Both the position numbers and the translations under genes were made by a program. Below, piece after piece: positions 54,896 to 63,990 of a DNA stretch of 64,000 nt. This stretch comes from Larsenimonas rhizosphaerae (GTDB lineage: Bacteria > Pseudomonadota > Gammaproteobacteria > Pseudomonadales > Halomonadaceae). The DNA lies in the NCBI RefSeq assembly GCF_023700005.1, contig NZ_JAMLJK010000003.1, positions 124,001 through 188,000 on the forward strand, given 5' to 3'. Below the pieces are notes generated by a model, which was given only the letters and a program-made list of their open reading frames with translations, did not search any database and had not been told where the DNA came from. Position 1 is the first letter of the stretch, and every line of letters begins with the position of its first letter.

Positions 54896-55411
54896 TTACT
54901 TGTCGACAGCGTTGCTTGCATTATCCAGCAGGTTGGATGTGGCTTCCCGCGTGTTTTTCCATGCGCTTTCAGCGCCGTTCTTGGTCTTTTCCCAGGCGGT
55001 GGATGCCTGCTTCTTGGCATCCTGCCACCAGTCATTGGTGTACTCAGGCTGGTTATTGAGCTGTTCTTCGCTCAGATCCACGGTCACCTTGTATTCGGTG
55101 TCTTCCAGACTGCTGTCCTGAGTGGTTTCAACCGTGAACTTGCCCTTTTCAATGACAAAGTTCTTGTCATGACCGATATCGCCAGTCTCGATCACAATAG
55201 CCTGAACGCTCATGTCATCGCCGAGAAGGATGTTTTCAACTTCTCCGGCTTCATTTTTCGGGTCTGATTGCAGGTAGACCGGGGCATCCATGAGTTCATC
55301 AGCGCTGTAGAGGCCCTGTGTTGCCGCCTGGGCAGCCATGGCCTGCGGAATCATGAATACGCCTGCGGTTAAAAGTGCAGTACCGGCAATGGCGGATTTG
55401 ATGTGAGACAT
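54896..55411 (-). CDS. Exported PRC-barrel protein
   Basis: A 171-residue precursor with a signal peptide (about 1-26, ending AMA). The PRC-barrel-like region has LYSADELMDAPVYLQSD and VQAIVIETGDIGHDKNFVI. The C-terminal tail is a helical, charged segment with repeated WxxTK/NxxxxWKNTR patterns (EKTKNGAESAWKNTREA). It is probably periplasmic; function is unknown, though such proteins are often stress- or envelope-related. Confidence 0.8.
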   Translation of the reverse strand: MSHIKSAIAGTALLTAGVFMIPQAMAAQAATQGLYSADELMDAPVYLQSDPKNEAGEVENILLGDDMSVQAIVIETGDIGHDKNFVIEKGKFTVETTQDSSLEDTEYKVTVDLSEEQLNNQPEYTNDWWQDAKKQASTAWEKTKNGAESAWKNTREATSNLLDNASNAVDK

Positions 55412-55485
55412 ATCGTGCTCCTTGCATATCTAGAGGGGCATGCGTCCTGCATGTTCTTCTTAATATAGGGTGTTTTTCCCATCCT

Positions 55486-56457
55486 TCAACCGGCAGACGA
55501 CTTTTCGGCCGCATCCTGACTCGCCGTGGTATCCGCTGCATAAGCCTTTCGATCCCCCATGGGCCTTTCGGCACCCACGGTGGTGTCCGTGCTGGTTTCC
55601 CGCTCGAACTCCCTGTTGATACCGGCACCAAGCAACACGATGTAAGCCGACAGCCAGAACCACATCAATAAAATGACCACGGCGCCGATAGAACCGTAGG
55701 TTTCGTTGTAACTCGAGAAGTTACGGACATAAATCGAAAAACCGGCCGATCCCAGCAGCCACAGCAGGGTGGCTGCCAGTGCACCTGGGGTCAGCCATTG
55801 CCAGCGGGCAGCGCGGCGGTCCGGAGCGAAGCGATACAACAGGGCGATGGCAAACAGAACCAGCATCAGCATCAGCGGCCAGCGCGCGTAAAGCATGATT
55901 GAGCTCAGCAGGTCGCCGAAGGGCAGGTAGCCAATGATGGCCGGCACCAGGGCGATGGCCGCCAGCGTGATGATGGTAGACAGCACCAGGCCCAGGGTCA
56001 GGGTCACGTTGATCAGCGCCTGGTGTATGAGCCCCCGATGCTCCTGCTCCCCGTAAATGATGTTGAGACCGGCCATGAAGCCACGCACGCCCTTGGACGC
56101 GCTGTACAGGGTAAACAGCAACCCGCCGATGGCGGTGACGCTCATGCCGGCCTGCGGGTTGGTACTGACCTTGATGGCCTGCTGGCTGATGATCGAAACG
56201 GCCTCCTGAGGAACGATGCCATTCATGGCCTGGATCTGCTGCTGAACCTCAAGGGGATCCGATACCAGGCCCCAGATCGAAATAAGCGCAGCAATGGCCG
56301 GGAAGATGGCCAGCAAACCGTAGAAGGCGATGCTGGCAGCAACCATGTTGGCGTAGTTGTCAGTCATCAGGGACTTTACCCGCCACAGGGCGGAAAGCAT
56401 TGCCCGAGGCGGTAGCTGTAGCGGTGTATACGCAGAAGTCGTACGGCTGGAGGGCAT
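55486..56457 (-). CDS. YihY/BrkB-family membrane protein
   Basis: A 323-residue integral membrane protein of the YihY (formerly RNase BN) group with about six helices. Signature pieces are NMVAASIAFYGLLAIFPAIAA, YSASKGVRGFMAGLNIIYG and SSYNETYGSIGAVVILLMWFW, which I quote in part. The C-terminal 35 residues are polar and disordered. The family has no proven transport role. ATG 56457 is preferred; a TTG at 56484 would add nine residues. Confidence 0.88.
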   Translation of the reverse strand: MPSSRTTSAYTPLQLPPRAMLSALWRVKSLMTDNYANMVAASIAFYGLLAIFPAIAALISIWGLVSDPLEVQQQIQAMNGIVPQEAVSIISQQAIKVSTNPQAGMSVTAIGGLLFTLYSASKGVRGFMAGLNIIYGEQEHRGLIHQALINVTLTLGLVLSTIITLAAIALVPAIIGYLPFGDLLSSIMLYARWPLMLMLVLFAIALLYRFAPDRRAARWQWLTPGALAATLLWLLGSAGFSIYVRNFSSYNETYGSIGAVVILLMWFWLSAYIVLLGAGINREFERETSTDTTVGAERPMGDRKAYAADTTASQDAAEKSSAG

Positions 56458-56568
56458 GAGCAGGTCCGTCAAATAAAAAAACAAGTATAGGTCGAAGCAA
56501 AACTTGATTCGACTCGGATAGGGTTCCTGGGTCGAAAGGATGGTTCAAATTAACTGAAAGGGCGTTTT

Positions 56569-57201
56569 ATGTCTCATACCCTGCATGATCACAGGCGTAG
56601 TCCATGGCTTGCTCTATGGGTCAGGCCGCGCCATACCCTGCGCTCCTTGCTCAAGTCGCGGAATGCGTTTTCAACACGGCTGTTACTGGCAGGGGTGCTT
56701 GGTATTGTACTGATGACCGAACTGGCCGCCGTTCAGGGGCTGGGGCTGCGTCATGGCGCACTGTATCTTCTGGTGTGGTGTCTGCCTGGAGGTCTGCTGT
56801 GCGGGATAGCCGGCCTTTATCTGTTCAATGGGGTGACATGTCTGGTGTCCAGAGCCATGAAAGGACGGGGAGACTGGGCCGATACGCTGAGTATCCTGAC
56901 CTGGACCAATGTGCCCCTGTGCGTGGTGGCGCTGGCGACGCTTGTTCAGCTCAACATTGCCGGTATGGATTACTTCATGGCCGGAGGAGCCATCGTCGAG
57001 CATCCTGCCACGCTGGCGCTGACCTTTGCCAAATGGATCATGGTACTGCTGGCTGCTCGGGTAGGTGTGGTGGGGATTTCCCTGGTCCAGCGCTGCTCGG
57101 CGCGGCGCGCCGCAAGTATCCTGCTGGTTTCCCTGCTCATCATGGCGCTGATTACCGGGGCCGTGTTTTGGGGGCTGGAAATCCTGTTTTCTCTGATGTA
57201 G
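56569..57201 (+). CDS. Yip1-family membrane protein
   Basis: A 210-residue protein with five predicted helices. The N-terminus SPWLALWVRPRHTLRSLL is the typical cytoplasmic lead of bacterial Yip1-domain proteins, followed by NGVTCLVSRAMKGRGDWADTL (quoted partly), which matches the family loop. AAAGGG precedes ATG. Divergent from the BrkB-like gene. Function unknown. Confidence 0.78.
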   Translation: MSHTLHDHRRSPWLALWVRPRHTLRSLLKSRNAFSTRLLLAGVLGIVLMTELAAVQGLGLRHGALYLLVWCLPGGLLCGIAGLYLFNGVTCLVSRAMKGRGDWADTLSILTWTNVPLCVVALATLVQLNIAGMDYFMAGGAIVEHPATLALTFAKWIMVLLAARVGVVGISLVQRCSARRAASILLVSLLIMALITGAVFWGLEILFSLM

Positions 57202-57382
57202 CAAGGAAGGCCTCTTTTGTATGATTATTTAGAGTATTGTTTATAATTAATATACCTATATTGAGGTGTCGGGTTTATTCGATTATCGCTGCCGCGCTCG
57301 ACCCATGGAGTTCACGCTGACTGATTCCCGCCGATGAATGAGCTCAGTACCGTGAAGCCCATCACTCGATCAAGGGTACCTT

Positions 57383-59740
57383 ATGCGTCACACGCCTCAT
57401 TATGTTCCAGCGCCATTTCCGCTCGATGAGCCCCAGCGGCTCGAAGCGCTGAGGCAGTTGAATATTCTGGATACTGCTCCCGAGCAGGCGTTTGACGATA
57501 TTGCCGAGCTGGCCCGCGTCATTTGCGACAAGCCCATCGCACTCGTTTCCCTGCTTGACAGTGACCGTCAGTGGTTTAAAAGCTGTCTGGGACTTGATGC
57601 AACGCAAACTCCGCGCGACATGGCATTCTGCGGCTTTGCCATCCTGGAAAAAGACCGGATTCTGGAAGTTCAGGACACCAGGCTGGATCCGCGTTTTGCG
57701 GATAACCCGCTGGTCAGGGAAGCGCCGAATATTCGCTTTTATGCCGGTATTCCCCTCGTCATGAAGTCAGGGCATGCACTTGGCACGTTGTGTCTGATCG
57801 ATACCAAACCCGGATGCCTCACCGACATGCAGCGTCAGGCACTGACCGGGCTTGGCCGTCAGGTCGTCAAGCAGATCGAATTGCGTCAACTTGCCGAGAA
57901 TCATTACAGCATGGCATCACGCTTTACCGAGCTCTCTCAGCGCGCGCCAGGGCTTCTTTTCGAGCTGGTGTATCATCCCGGCGCCTTTACCCTTCAATAT
58001 GCAGGAGAGCGCGCCGAGCAGATGTTGGGCATTGCCTGCAGTGACCTCTATGACGATGTGAACGTGCTGCTTCGTCACCTGGTTCCGGAAGACCGGCGTG
58101 CGGTGCGTCGTGCGTTTCTGGCGTCCTGTCGTAGTGTAACGATGGTGGATGTGATCTTTCGGGCGAGTGTCCTTGGCCAGGAGCGATGGTTTCGAATAGA
58201 AGCCTCACCTCAAAAGGATGACACGACGCTGGCCTGGTACGGGTTCTTGTCGGATATCACGCTTCGCCAGCAAGGCCGGCTTGAAATCGAGGCGGAACGC
58301 GCGATGTATCAGAGAGTCATGTCTGCTGCCTCCTCGGGGATCGTGGCCTGTAACGAGCAGGGCGAGCTGACGGTATTCAATGAGGCTGCCTATCGCTGGC
58401 ATGGTGTCGATGTGACGGCCGTGCCTCAGTCGGAATGGGGGCAGTACTATGACCTCTATGAGCAGGATGCGACCACGCCCATGTCGGTTGAGCGCATTCC
58501 GCTGGTACGAGCGCTGGGCGGTGAAACGCTGCGTGATGAGCCCATGGTCATTGCCCGAAACGATCAGGAGGTTCGATACGTTTCTGCCAATGCCGATCCG
58601 ATTTTCAGCCCCGATGGACGGCCACTGGGCGCTGTCGCCATCATGCATGATGTGACGGCACGTGTGCTGTCCGAGCGCGCGCTTGCCCTGCTTCAGCAAC
58701 GATTTACCCAGGCATTTGAAACGGCACCGATTGGCATGGCGCTGGTCAGCCTGGAAGGGTGGATCGTGGATGCCAATGACGCACTGTGCCGTCTGCTCGG
58801 TTATTCCCTCGAGACACTCAGAACACTGAAGCTGCGCACTCTCATGAATGTGGAAGACTGGCAGCACGAGCTGCCGTTCCGCGAGGAAATGTTGAACAAC
58901 ACGCGTCAACATTACCGTATCGAAGGCCGCTATCATGCTCGGGATGGCAGTGAGCTCTGGACCGAGATGCAGGTGTCGTTGTTGCGCGATGCCCACGGCG
59001 CGCCGGATCAATTCATTACTCAAATCCTTGATATCACCGAGCAGCATAGAGCCTCGCGGATGAAGGATGAGTTCATTGCAACGGTCAGTCATGAACTTAG
59101 AACGCCACTGACATCCATCAGCGCGGCCCTGGGCATGCTTGACTCAGGCGTGCTGGGGAGCTTGCCTTCCTCTACCGCGACCGAGATGATCCGAATTGCC
59201 CATGAAAGCAGTGAACGCCTCAAGCGGCTGATCAGTGACCTTCTGGACATGGAGCGGATTTCTGCCGGTCAGATGAATTACGACCTGGCTCCTCAGGCCA
59301 TCGAGCCATTGCTGAAGGCCTGTCTCGATGAATGCCGGATCATCGCACGGCAGAGCCATATTACCCTGGGATGTACGCTCTCCTTTGACGGTCTGGTCAA
59401 GGCAGATGAGGCGCGCCTGAAGCAGGTGTTGATCAACCTGCTGAGTAATGCCATTCGCTTTTCGCCTGAAGGAAGCCACGTGCAACTTGCCAGCGAACAA
59501 CGCGATGGCATGGTCAGGCTCAGCGTGACGGACAATGGCGCAGGCATTCCAGATGCCTTCAAACCCATGGTATTCAAGAAGTTCGTTCAAGTGGATGGTG
59601 CCAGTACGCGACGTCATGGCGGGGCCGGGCTGGGGCTTGCCATCAGCAAGGAGCTCGTGGAGGGCATGGGCGGGGGAATCGGGTTCACCTCCGTGAAAGA
59701 TGAGGGCAGCTGCTTTTATGTTCTCCTGCCAAGGGGGTGA
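57383..59740 (+). CDS. GAF-PAS hybrid sensor histidine kinase
   Basis: A 785-residue protein without membrane helices. It has a GAF domain (about 15-165, with LNILDTAPEQAFDDI and CGFAILEKDRILEV), PAS units at about 190-300, 310-435 and 440-560, then a HisKA domain with phosphoacceptor His570 in FIATVSHELRTPLTSIS. The ATPase domain has the N box NLLSNAIRFSPEG, and VTDNGAGIPDAF and GAGLGLAISKELV. It lacks a receiver domain and no response regulator is adjacent, so its partner is encoded elsewhere. AAGGG precedes ATG. Confidence 0.93.
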   Translation: MRHTPHYVPAPFPLDEPQRLEALRQLNILDTAPEQAFDDIAELARVICDKPIALVSLLDSDRQWFKSCLGLDATQTPRDMAFCGFAILEKDRILEVQDTRLDPRFADNPLVREAPNIRFYAGIPLVMKSGHALGTLCLIDTKPGCLTDMQRQALTGLGRQVVKQIELRQLAENHYSMASRFTELSQRAPGLLFELVYHPGAFTLQYAGERAEQMLGIACSDLYDDVNVLLRHLVPEDRRAVRRAFLASCRSVTMVDVIFRASVLGQERWFRIEASPQKDDTTLAWYGFLSDITLRQQGRLEIEAERAMYQRVMSAASSGIVACNEQGELTVFNEAAYRWHGVDVTAVPQSEWGQYYDLYEQDATTPMSVERIPLVRALGGETLRDEPMVIARNDQEVRYVSANADPIFSPDGRPLGAVAIMHDVTARVLSERALALLQQRFTQAFETAPIGMALVSLEGWIVDANDALCRLLGYSLETLRTLKLRTLMNVEDWQHELPFREEMLNNTRQHYRIEGRYHARDGSELWTEMQVSLLRDAHGAPDQFITQILDITEQHRASRMKDEFIATVSHELRTPLTSISAALGMLDSGVLGSLPSSTATEMIRIAHESSERLKRLISDLLDMERISAGQMNYDLAPQAIEPLLKACLDECRIIARQSHITLGCTLSFDGLVKADEARLKQVLINLLSNAIRFSPEGSHVQLASEQRDGMVRLSVTDNGAGIPDAFKPMVFKKFVQVDGASTRRHGGAGLGLAISKELVEGMGGGIGFTSVKDEGSCFYVLLPRG

Positions 59741-59813
59741 GATACGCCCTTTGTATAACCCCTCCCGGGAGTAAGTTACACTCAGGGTTTAGGCGGCAAG
59801 CGGAAATACATCG

Positions 59814-61160
59814 GTGATCACTGTAGACAACCGTGAAGGGTTCTCGCTTCGAATTTCACGCATTCTGAGCAGGGAACCCTCTCAGCATGTTGATATCTAT
59901 TTTTTCCTGCCCGGCGAACTGGGCTTCAGCGCGCGCGTCATGTCGGAAGGTGACTTCTTTCACAACGCCATCTACGTCAAGCGTACCTATCACAGCACTC
60001 GTCATCAGCTCCCGCTGGTATACAGCCGACTGGCCAGTCGGTCCAGACTCTCTCCGGAGCGTTACCGGCTGGATCTGAGCCTTTACGCCTACCAGTACGT
60101 TGTCGCCCTCGAGCGCCAGGCGCGCGCCCTTCAGTCCCGTAATGACGCCAGCTCGGAAGAGCTTCTTGAACTCAGCGAGCTGTGTCAGGGCATTCTGCGT
60201 CGTCTTCGCCGGCACCAGCCGGGTGAGGAGCGTCTGGAAAAATACTATTTCAATATCGATAACTACCTTTCCTGGTTGACCGAGCAAAGTGTTCTGGCAC
60301 TGGCCATGCACGTGGAGCAGCATGAGCATGCCCATGAAGGGCGGCAGGCGCTGATGGACCTCGCCGCGCAGGAGCGGCGCCATCGCGAGGAAAAAAACTA
60401 CAACTCCTCCAGGGCCATGGATAACCCTTCACGGATGTCGAACAAGATGCGCCTGCTCAGGCGATTGATCGAATATCCGATTACCCTGCGCGAAAAGCGT
60501 CAGGAACTGGGCAAGATGGAAGAGAAGGGCGTCAAGGCTCTGGCAGCCGGTCTGGTAATGGTTGTGGTATCGGTGCTGATGTTTGAGGCGCGTTCGGTAC
60601 TGGGCGATCTCACCCTGCGCTTTTTTTTAGCGCTGGCGGTCATGTACGCCGCCCGTGAAGTCTTCAAGGAAGACCTGCGCGATACGCTATGGCGCTGGCT
60701 GCGGCGAGGGCGGCCAAAGTGGCGCAGCCAGTATTACGATAACTTCAGTGGTGACATGGTCGCACGTGCGCTCGAATGGTTTGATTATTCCCGCTATCAG
60801 CGCCTGCCCGACGACATTCGCCGTACCCGCCGCGGCAACATGGTCAAGCGGGAAGAACACGTACTTCACTATCGCAACCACACGATGCTATCTCCGGGCC
60901 GGTTCCTGAAAGGCTATTACCACACCCGTGAGGTTATCATCGTGGACCTGCAGTTCGTGGCCCGACTGATGGACCCAGGCTCCTTTGACGTCTACCGACT
61001 TGATGATGAGGGCAATATCCAACGCGATGAGGTGGAAAAGCGCTATCAGGTCAACCTGGTGGTCAAGACACGTCAGGGCGATGATATCGAGCTCAAACGC
61101 TGGAAAATCACCATGAACCGTTCCCGCATCGTTGATATAGAAGCTGTCGGCTCGCCGTGA
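59814..61160 (+). CDS. Unknown protein with two central membrane helices
   Basis: A 448-residue protein starting at GTG 59814 after GGAAATACATCG. Residues 1-235 are soluble and helical, rich in Arg, Glu and His (HVEQHEHAHEG). Two hydrophobic helices lie close together at about 245-265 and 270-288, and residues 290-448 form a second soluble domain with mixed strands. Both large parts would face the cytoplasm if the helices form a hairpin. I do not recognise the family; the plan is unlike a transporter. Confidence 0.72.
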   Translation: MITVDNREGFSLRISRILSREPSQHVDIYFFLPGELGFSARVMSEGDFFHNAIYVKRTYHSTRHQLPLVYSRLASRSRLSPERYRLDLSLYAYQYVVALERQARALQSRNDASSEELLELSELCQGILRRLRRHQPGEERLEKYYFNIDNYLSWLTEQSVLALAMHVEQHEHAHEGRQALMDLAAQERRHREEKNYNSSRAMDNPSRMSNKMRLLRRLIEYPITLREKRQELGKMEEKGVKALAAGLVMVVVSVLMFEARSVLGDLTLRFFLALAVMYAAREVFKEDLRDTLWRWLRRGRPKWRSQYYDNFSGDMVARALEWFDYSRYQRLPDDIRRTRRGNMVKREEHVLHYRNHTMLSPGRFLKGYYHTREVIIVDLQFVARLMDPGSFDVYRLDDEGNIQRDEVEKRYQVNLVVKTRQGDDIELKRWKITMNRSRIVDIEAVGSP

Positions 61161-61245
61161 TACGTCGCCCGTAGCTCGGCAAACTGATAGAATTGGCCCA
61201 ACTTGAGTGAAACTTTAAAACGGTGCAATGGCACCAGGGGATTCC

Positions 61246-61635
61246 ATGCGGTTGGTCATTCGATTGTTTTTCAAGGGGCTACGGCGCGTTCTGATGCCTT
61301 TCATGCTGATCTATGCGGCGGTGTCAAAACCGAAGGCCGTAGAGCGCAGTGCCTCGGATCAGGCTCATATCGACCAGGAATGCCAGCAACTGGCTCTTTA
61401 TCAGTTCTCTACCTGCCCGTTTTGCATCAAGGTCAAAAAGGAAATTCACCGTCTGGCATTACCGATTGAAATGAAGAACATCCAAAAGGATGACCAGGCG
61501 CGACGTGAGCTGGAAGCCGGCGGCGGCCGGGTCAAGGTGCCGTGTCTGAAGATTGTTCATCCGGGCGGGCTGGAAGAATGGATGTACGAATCAGATGATA
61601 TCAACCGCTATCTTCAGCAGCGCTTTGCAATCTGA
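61246..61635 (+). CDS. Glutaredoxin-like protein with N-terminal membrane segment
   Basis: A 129-residue protein. A hydrophobic, basic N-terminal segment (about 4-27) precedes a thioredoxin-fold glutaredoxin domain with the redox pair Cys57/Cys60 in YQFSTCPFCIKVKKE and the cis-Pro region GGRVKVPCLKI. SDDINRYL is the C-terminal glutathione-binding helix. It is likely a membrane-tethered dithiol glutaredoxin. ATG 61246 follows AGGGGATTCC. Confidence 0.88.
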   Translation: MRLVIRLFFKGLRRVLMPFMLIYAAVSKPKAVERSASDQAHIDQECQQLALYQFSTCPFCIKVKKEIHRLALPIEMKNIQKDDQARRELEAGGGRVKVPCLKIVHPGGLEEWMYESDDINRYLQQRFAI

Positions 61636-61735
61636 TGAGGAGAAGCTTTCCTCCCGGGGCGTGAAACAGCTATGCTTCAGTCAGTGGCATTGATGCCCAT
61701 CTGGTGGATTCTCAACATGACATGGAGGACAGCAT

Positions 61736-61900
61736 ATGTCCGGTGACAAGTCCAAGGCAGAAGAACTGGTTGACAAGGTTGGCGGCAAGATTCAGGAAAA
61801 AACCGGCGAGGCAGCAGGCGATCAGGACCTCAAGCACAAGGGGAAAAAGGATCAAAAGGATGCCGGTAACGTTCATGAAAAGAACAAGAACGACGAGTAA
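61736..61900 (+). CDS. CsbD family stress protein
   Basis: A 54-residue hydrophilic protein too short for most automatic gene lists. The sequence opens SGDKSKAEELVDKVGGKIQE and continues KTGEAAGDQDLKHKGKKD, the repeated K-x-G-x-x-x-E/Q pattern of the CsbD family, small general-stress proteins. GGAGG lies six bases before ATG 61736, and a terminator follows 26 bases after the stop. Confidence 0.9.
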   Translation: MSGDKSKAEELVDKVGGKIQEKTGEAAGDQDLKHKGKKDQKDAGNVHEKNKNDE

Positions 61901-61925
61901 TATTCTCACTACTTGTTGATTCAGG

Positions 61926-61953
61926 AAGGGCAGCCGGCTGGCTGCCCTTTTTT
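61926..61953 (+). terminator. Intrinsic terminator of the CsbD gene
   Basis: Stem AAGGGCAGCC/GGCTGCCCTT with a GGCT loop is followed by a six-T run. Confidence 0.92.
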
Positions 61954-61979
61954 ATAGTGCCTTGAACAGGAGTTCCATC

Positions 61980-62453
61980 ATGTTGAAACCTTCGTTGTGT
62001 CTTGCTGCCCTGCTTTGTTTCAGTCCTCTCTCCATGGCGGACGCTCCGAGCGAGGAGGCCAGCCAGGCTGCCTACACGCTGATGGAGCAGACGGACATGA
62101 AAGGCATCTTTGATCAGGCCATGCAGGATTCTCTGGAGCAGCAGTTGGCAGTCAATCCCGCCCTGGTGCCCTACAAGGATGTCATGGAGCAGTTCTTCAA
62201 CGACTATGTGAGCTTTGAAAGCATCAAGCCTCGACTGGCTGCACTTTATGCCTCCCGTTTCAGCGCAGACGAGCTGAACACGTTGACGGACTTCTACAGT
62301 ACCGATACCGGTAGAAAGGCCATGGAACTCATGCCTGAATTAATGCAGGAAGGTGCCAGTATCGGCCAGACGCAGGTAATGGCGCATCAGGACGAGCTTC
62401 AGCGCATGCTTCTCGAGCGCAAGGCAGAACTCTCAGCCAGTGCACAGCAATAG
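61980..62453 (+). CDS. DUF2059 exported protein
   Basis: A 157-residue precursor with a signal peptide (about 1-20, ending MADA). The mature helical region YVSFESIKPRLAALYASRFSADELNTL (quoted partly as FSADELNTLTDFYSTDTGRK) matches DUF2059, a family of periplasmic proteins of unknown function. AGGAG precedes ATG 61980. It is the last housekeeping-like gene before the toxin module. Confidence 0.88.
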   Translation: MLKPSLCLAALLCFSPLSMADAPSEEASQAAYTLMEQTDMKGIFDQAMQDSLEQQLAVNPALVPYKDVMEQFFNDYVSFESIKPRLAALYASRFSADELNTLTDFYSTDTGRKAMELMPELMQEGASIGQTQVMAHQDELQRMLLERKAELSASAQQ

Positions 62454-62665
62454 CCAGCAGCTTCACGCAGGTTTTCCAGCTATTTTCGTAAGATAGCGGG
62501 CCCGGTGGCTAAAGCATTATCGCCAGGCCTGCACCCCACCTCCGTACATCAGAGGTCTGCTTTCTCGGCAGTTTGCATATTTACGTCGCAGGAAGAGCAA
62601 AACGCCCCTGATCCAGCCGTTAGCCTGAATCAGCCGGTTCCGGTTATCAAAGCCCTCAACCTTGT
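62454..62665. other. Gap before the toxin module, no gene seen
   Basis: No coding signal, promoter-like box or clear repeat is apparent. CdiA-like coding homology begins abruptly near 62666, so a recombination boundary probably lies in the final part of this gap. Confidence 0.4.
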
Positions 62666-62707
62666 CTGGCCGCCAAAGCCACCGGCAGTGACTCCCACAG
62701 CGGCGCG

Positions 62708-63988
62708 ATGGCTGCCGGCGCCAATGAAGCGCTGATCACGCAGCTCGCTGCGCTGGTCGACAGCGACCGGACGCTTCTGGTCTCGGCCTCGAAGATCACC
62801 GGCATTCTCGCCGCCGGGATGGCGGGTGGGGATGTGGAGAAGGGCGCCGAGGTGGCGGGAAATGCGACGGCGTATAACTATCTGTCGCATCCAGAAGCCC
62901 GTCGGCTGCAAGCCATCAATCGCCTCCTGGACGATGACGACACCCTCACCGAGGCACAGCGTCAGGCCCTGGAGGATGAACGTCTGGAAATCAATATCCG
63001 CAGCCAGTCGCGTGACCGGGCGTTGGAGCAGGCCTGTGGCCAGGCCGGTTCTGCACAAACCTGCCACTACGAACGGGCCCAGCTGCAGGTAGCCATGGGT
63101 AGCTGGAAAGGCGTGCCGCTGGGCCGAGAGGAGCAAGACACAGTCCTTGCCGAGTACATCCATACGGCGGGGCAGTATGGTCAGAACCAGCAACAGCGCA
63201 TGGAGCGCATTGGTGCCGAAGCCCTCTCGGAGATGGTGGTGGATGCTGCCAGCGCGCCCTTCATCCTGGGGAGCCTCGTTGGGCAGGCGTTACAGGGGGA
63301 TGAAGAGTCCCGGGCGGTATTGCAATCAGTGGGTGAGAACATAAAGGCCCTGGCGGCCGATCCCGCGAACTACATCAGCGAAAGCAACCGCGAGCAGCTG
63401 GCCCGGGCCGATGCGCTGGAGCAGGCCGGGCGGCTGGATGACGCCGACAAGCTGAGAGTCCGCGTCGCGCTGGACAACGAGTCGATGCTGATGGGCACAG
63501 GTGGGCTATTGGCTCGATTGCCGAGGCTGGCCAAGAGTGTTGTTGGAAGTAAGGGGAGACCGGATAGCCTGGATGGCACTGTTACAAATGGTGCCAAAGA
63601 GATTACGACGGTAGCAGTAGAAACTAATAATGCTCTCAGTGCTGCGAAAGGAGTTGTTGCAACGCGTATTAATTTGCTGACGGGCACTGCAAACGTCAAT
63701 GGTAGTGGGCTTGAGTATGCTTGGAAAAAGCATGGTGGCGATTGGAGTGAGAATAAATCTGCTTTTACAATTTCCAAGGATGAGTTGAAGATCGTTTTGC
63801 AGGATCCACAGGTTGTCAAAACACCTGCGTACAAATCACCCACGTCTGGTAATTTTATTCGAACAGTTGATATGGGGCGTTCTATTAGAATTGATGCCAA
63901 AGCCGGAGGGCAGGCTACTAATTTCATGACGGTGATTACTGACTCAAAAGGCAATTTGGTGAACACATTTCCAGGGAAGACTTTCTAA
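62708..63988 (+). CDS. Orphan CdiA/haemagglutinin C-terminal toxin module
   Basis: The 426-residue frame is the C-terminal region of a contact-dependent inhibition-type toxin, without signal, secretion domain or repeats. In-frame homology-like sequence continues upstream of the ATG to about 62666 (LAAKATGSDSHSGAMAAG), and no Shine-Dalgarno precedes 62708, so this is a displaced fragment. Residues 1-120 are a pre-toxin-type region; the usual VENN motif is degenerate (TAYNYLSHPEARR). Residues about 300-426 form the toxin tip, with HGGDWSENKSAF and VITDSKGNLVNTFPG, resembling BECR-fold RNase toxins. GC content falls clearly from about 63540. Confidence 0.75.
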   Translation: MAAGANEALITQLAALVDSDRTLLVSASKITGILAAGMAGGDVEKGAEVAGNATAYNYLSHPEARRLQAINRLLDDDDTLTEAQRQALEDERLEINIRSQSRDRALEQACGQAGSAQTCHYERAQLQVAMGSWKGVPLGREEQDTVLAEYIHTAGQYGQNQQQRMERIGAEALSEMVVDAASAPFILGSLVGQALQGDEESRAVLQSVGENIKALAADPANYISESNREQLARADALEQAGRLDDADKLRVRVALDNESMLMGTGGLLARLPRLAKSVVGSKGRPDSLDGTVTNGAKEITTVAVETNNALSAAKGVVATRINLLTGTANVNGSGLEYAWKKHGGDWSENKSAFTISKDELKIVLQDPQVVKTPAYKSPTSGNFIRTVDMGRSIRIDAKAGGQATNFMTVITDSKGNLVNTFPGKTF

Positions 63989-63990
63989 TC

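Noticed and set aside
62505-62735. Plus-strand frame of 76 codons in the gap before the toxin module
   Set aside because: No ribosome site, low-complexity composition and overlap with the toxin module in another frame.
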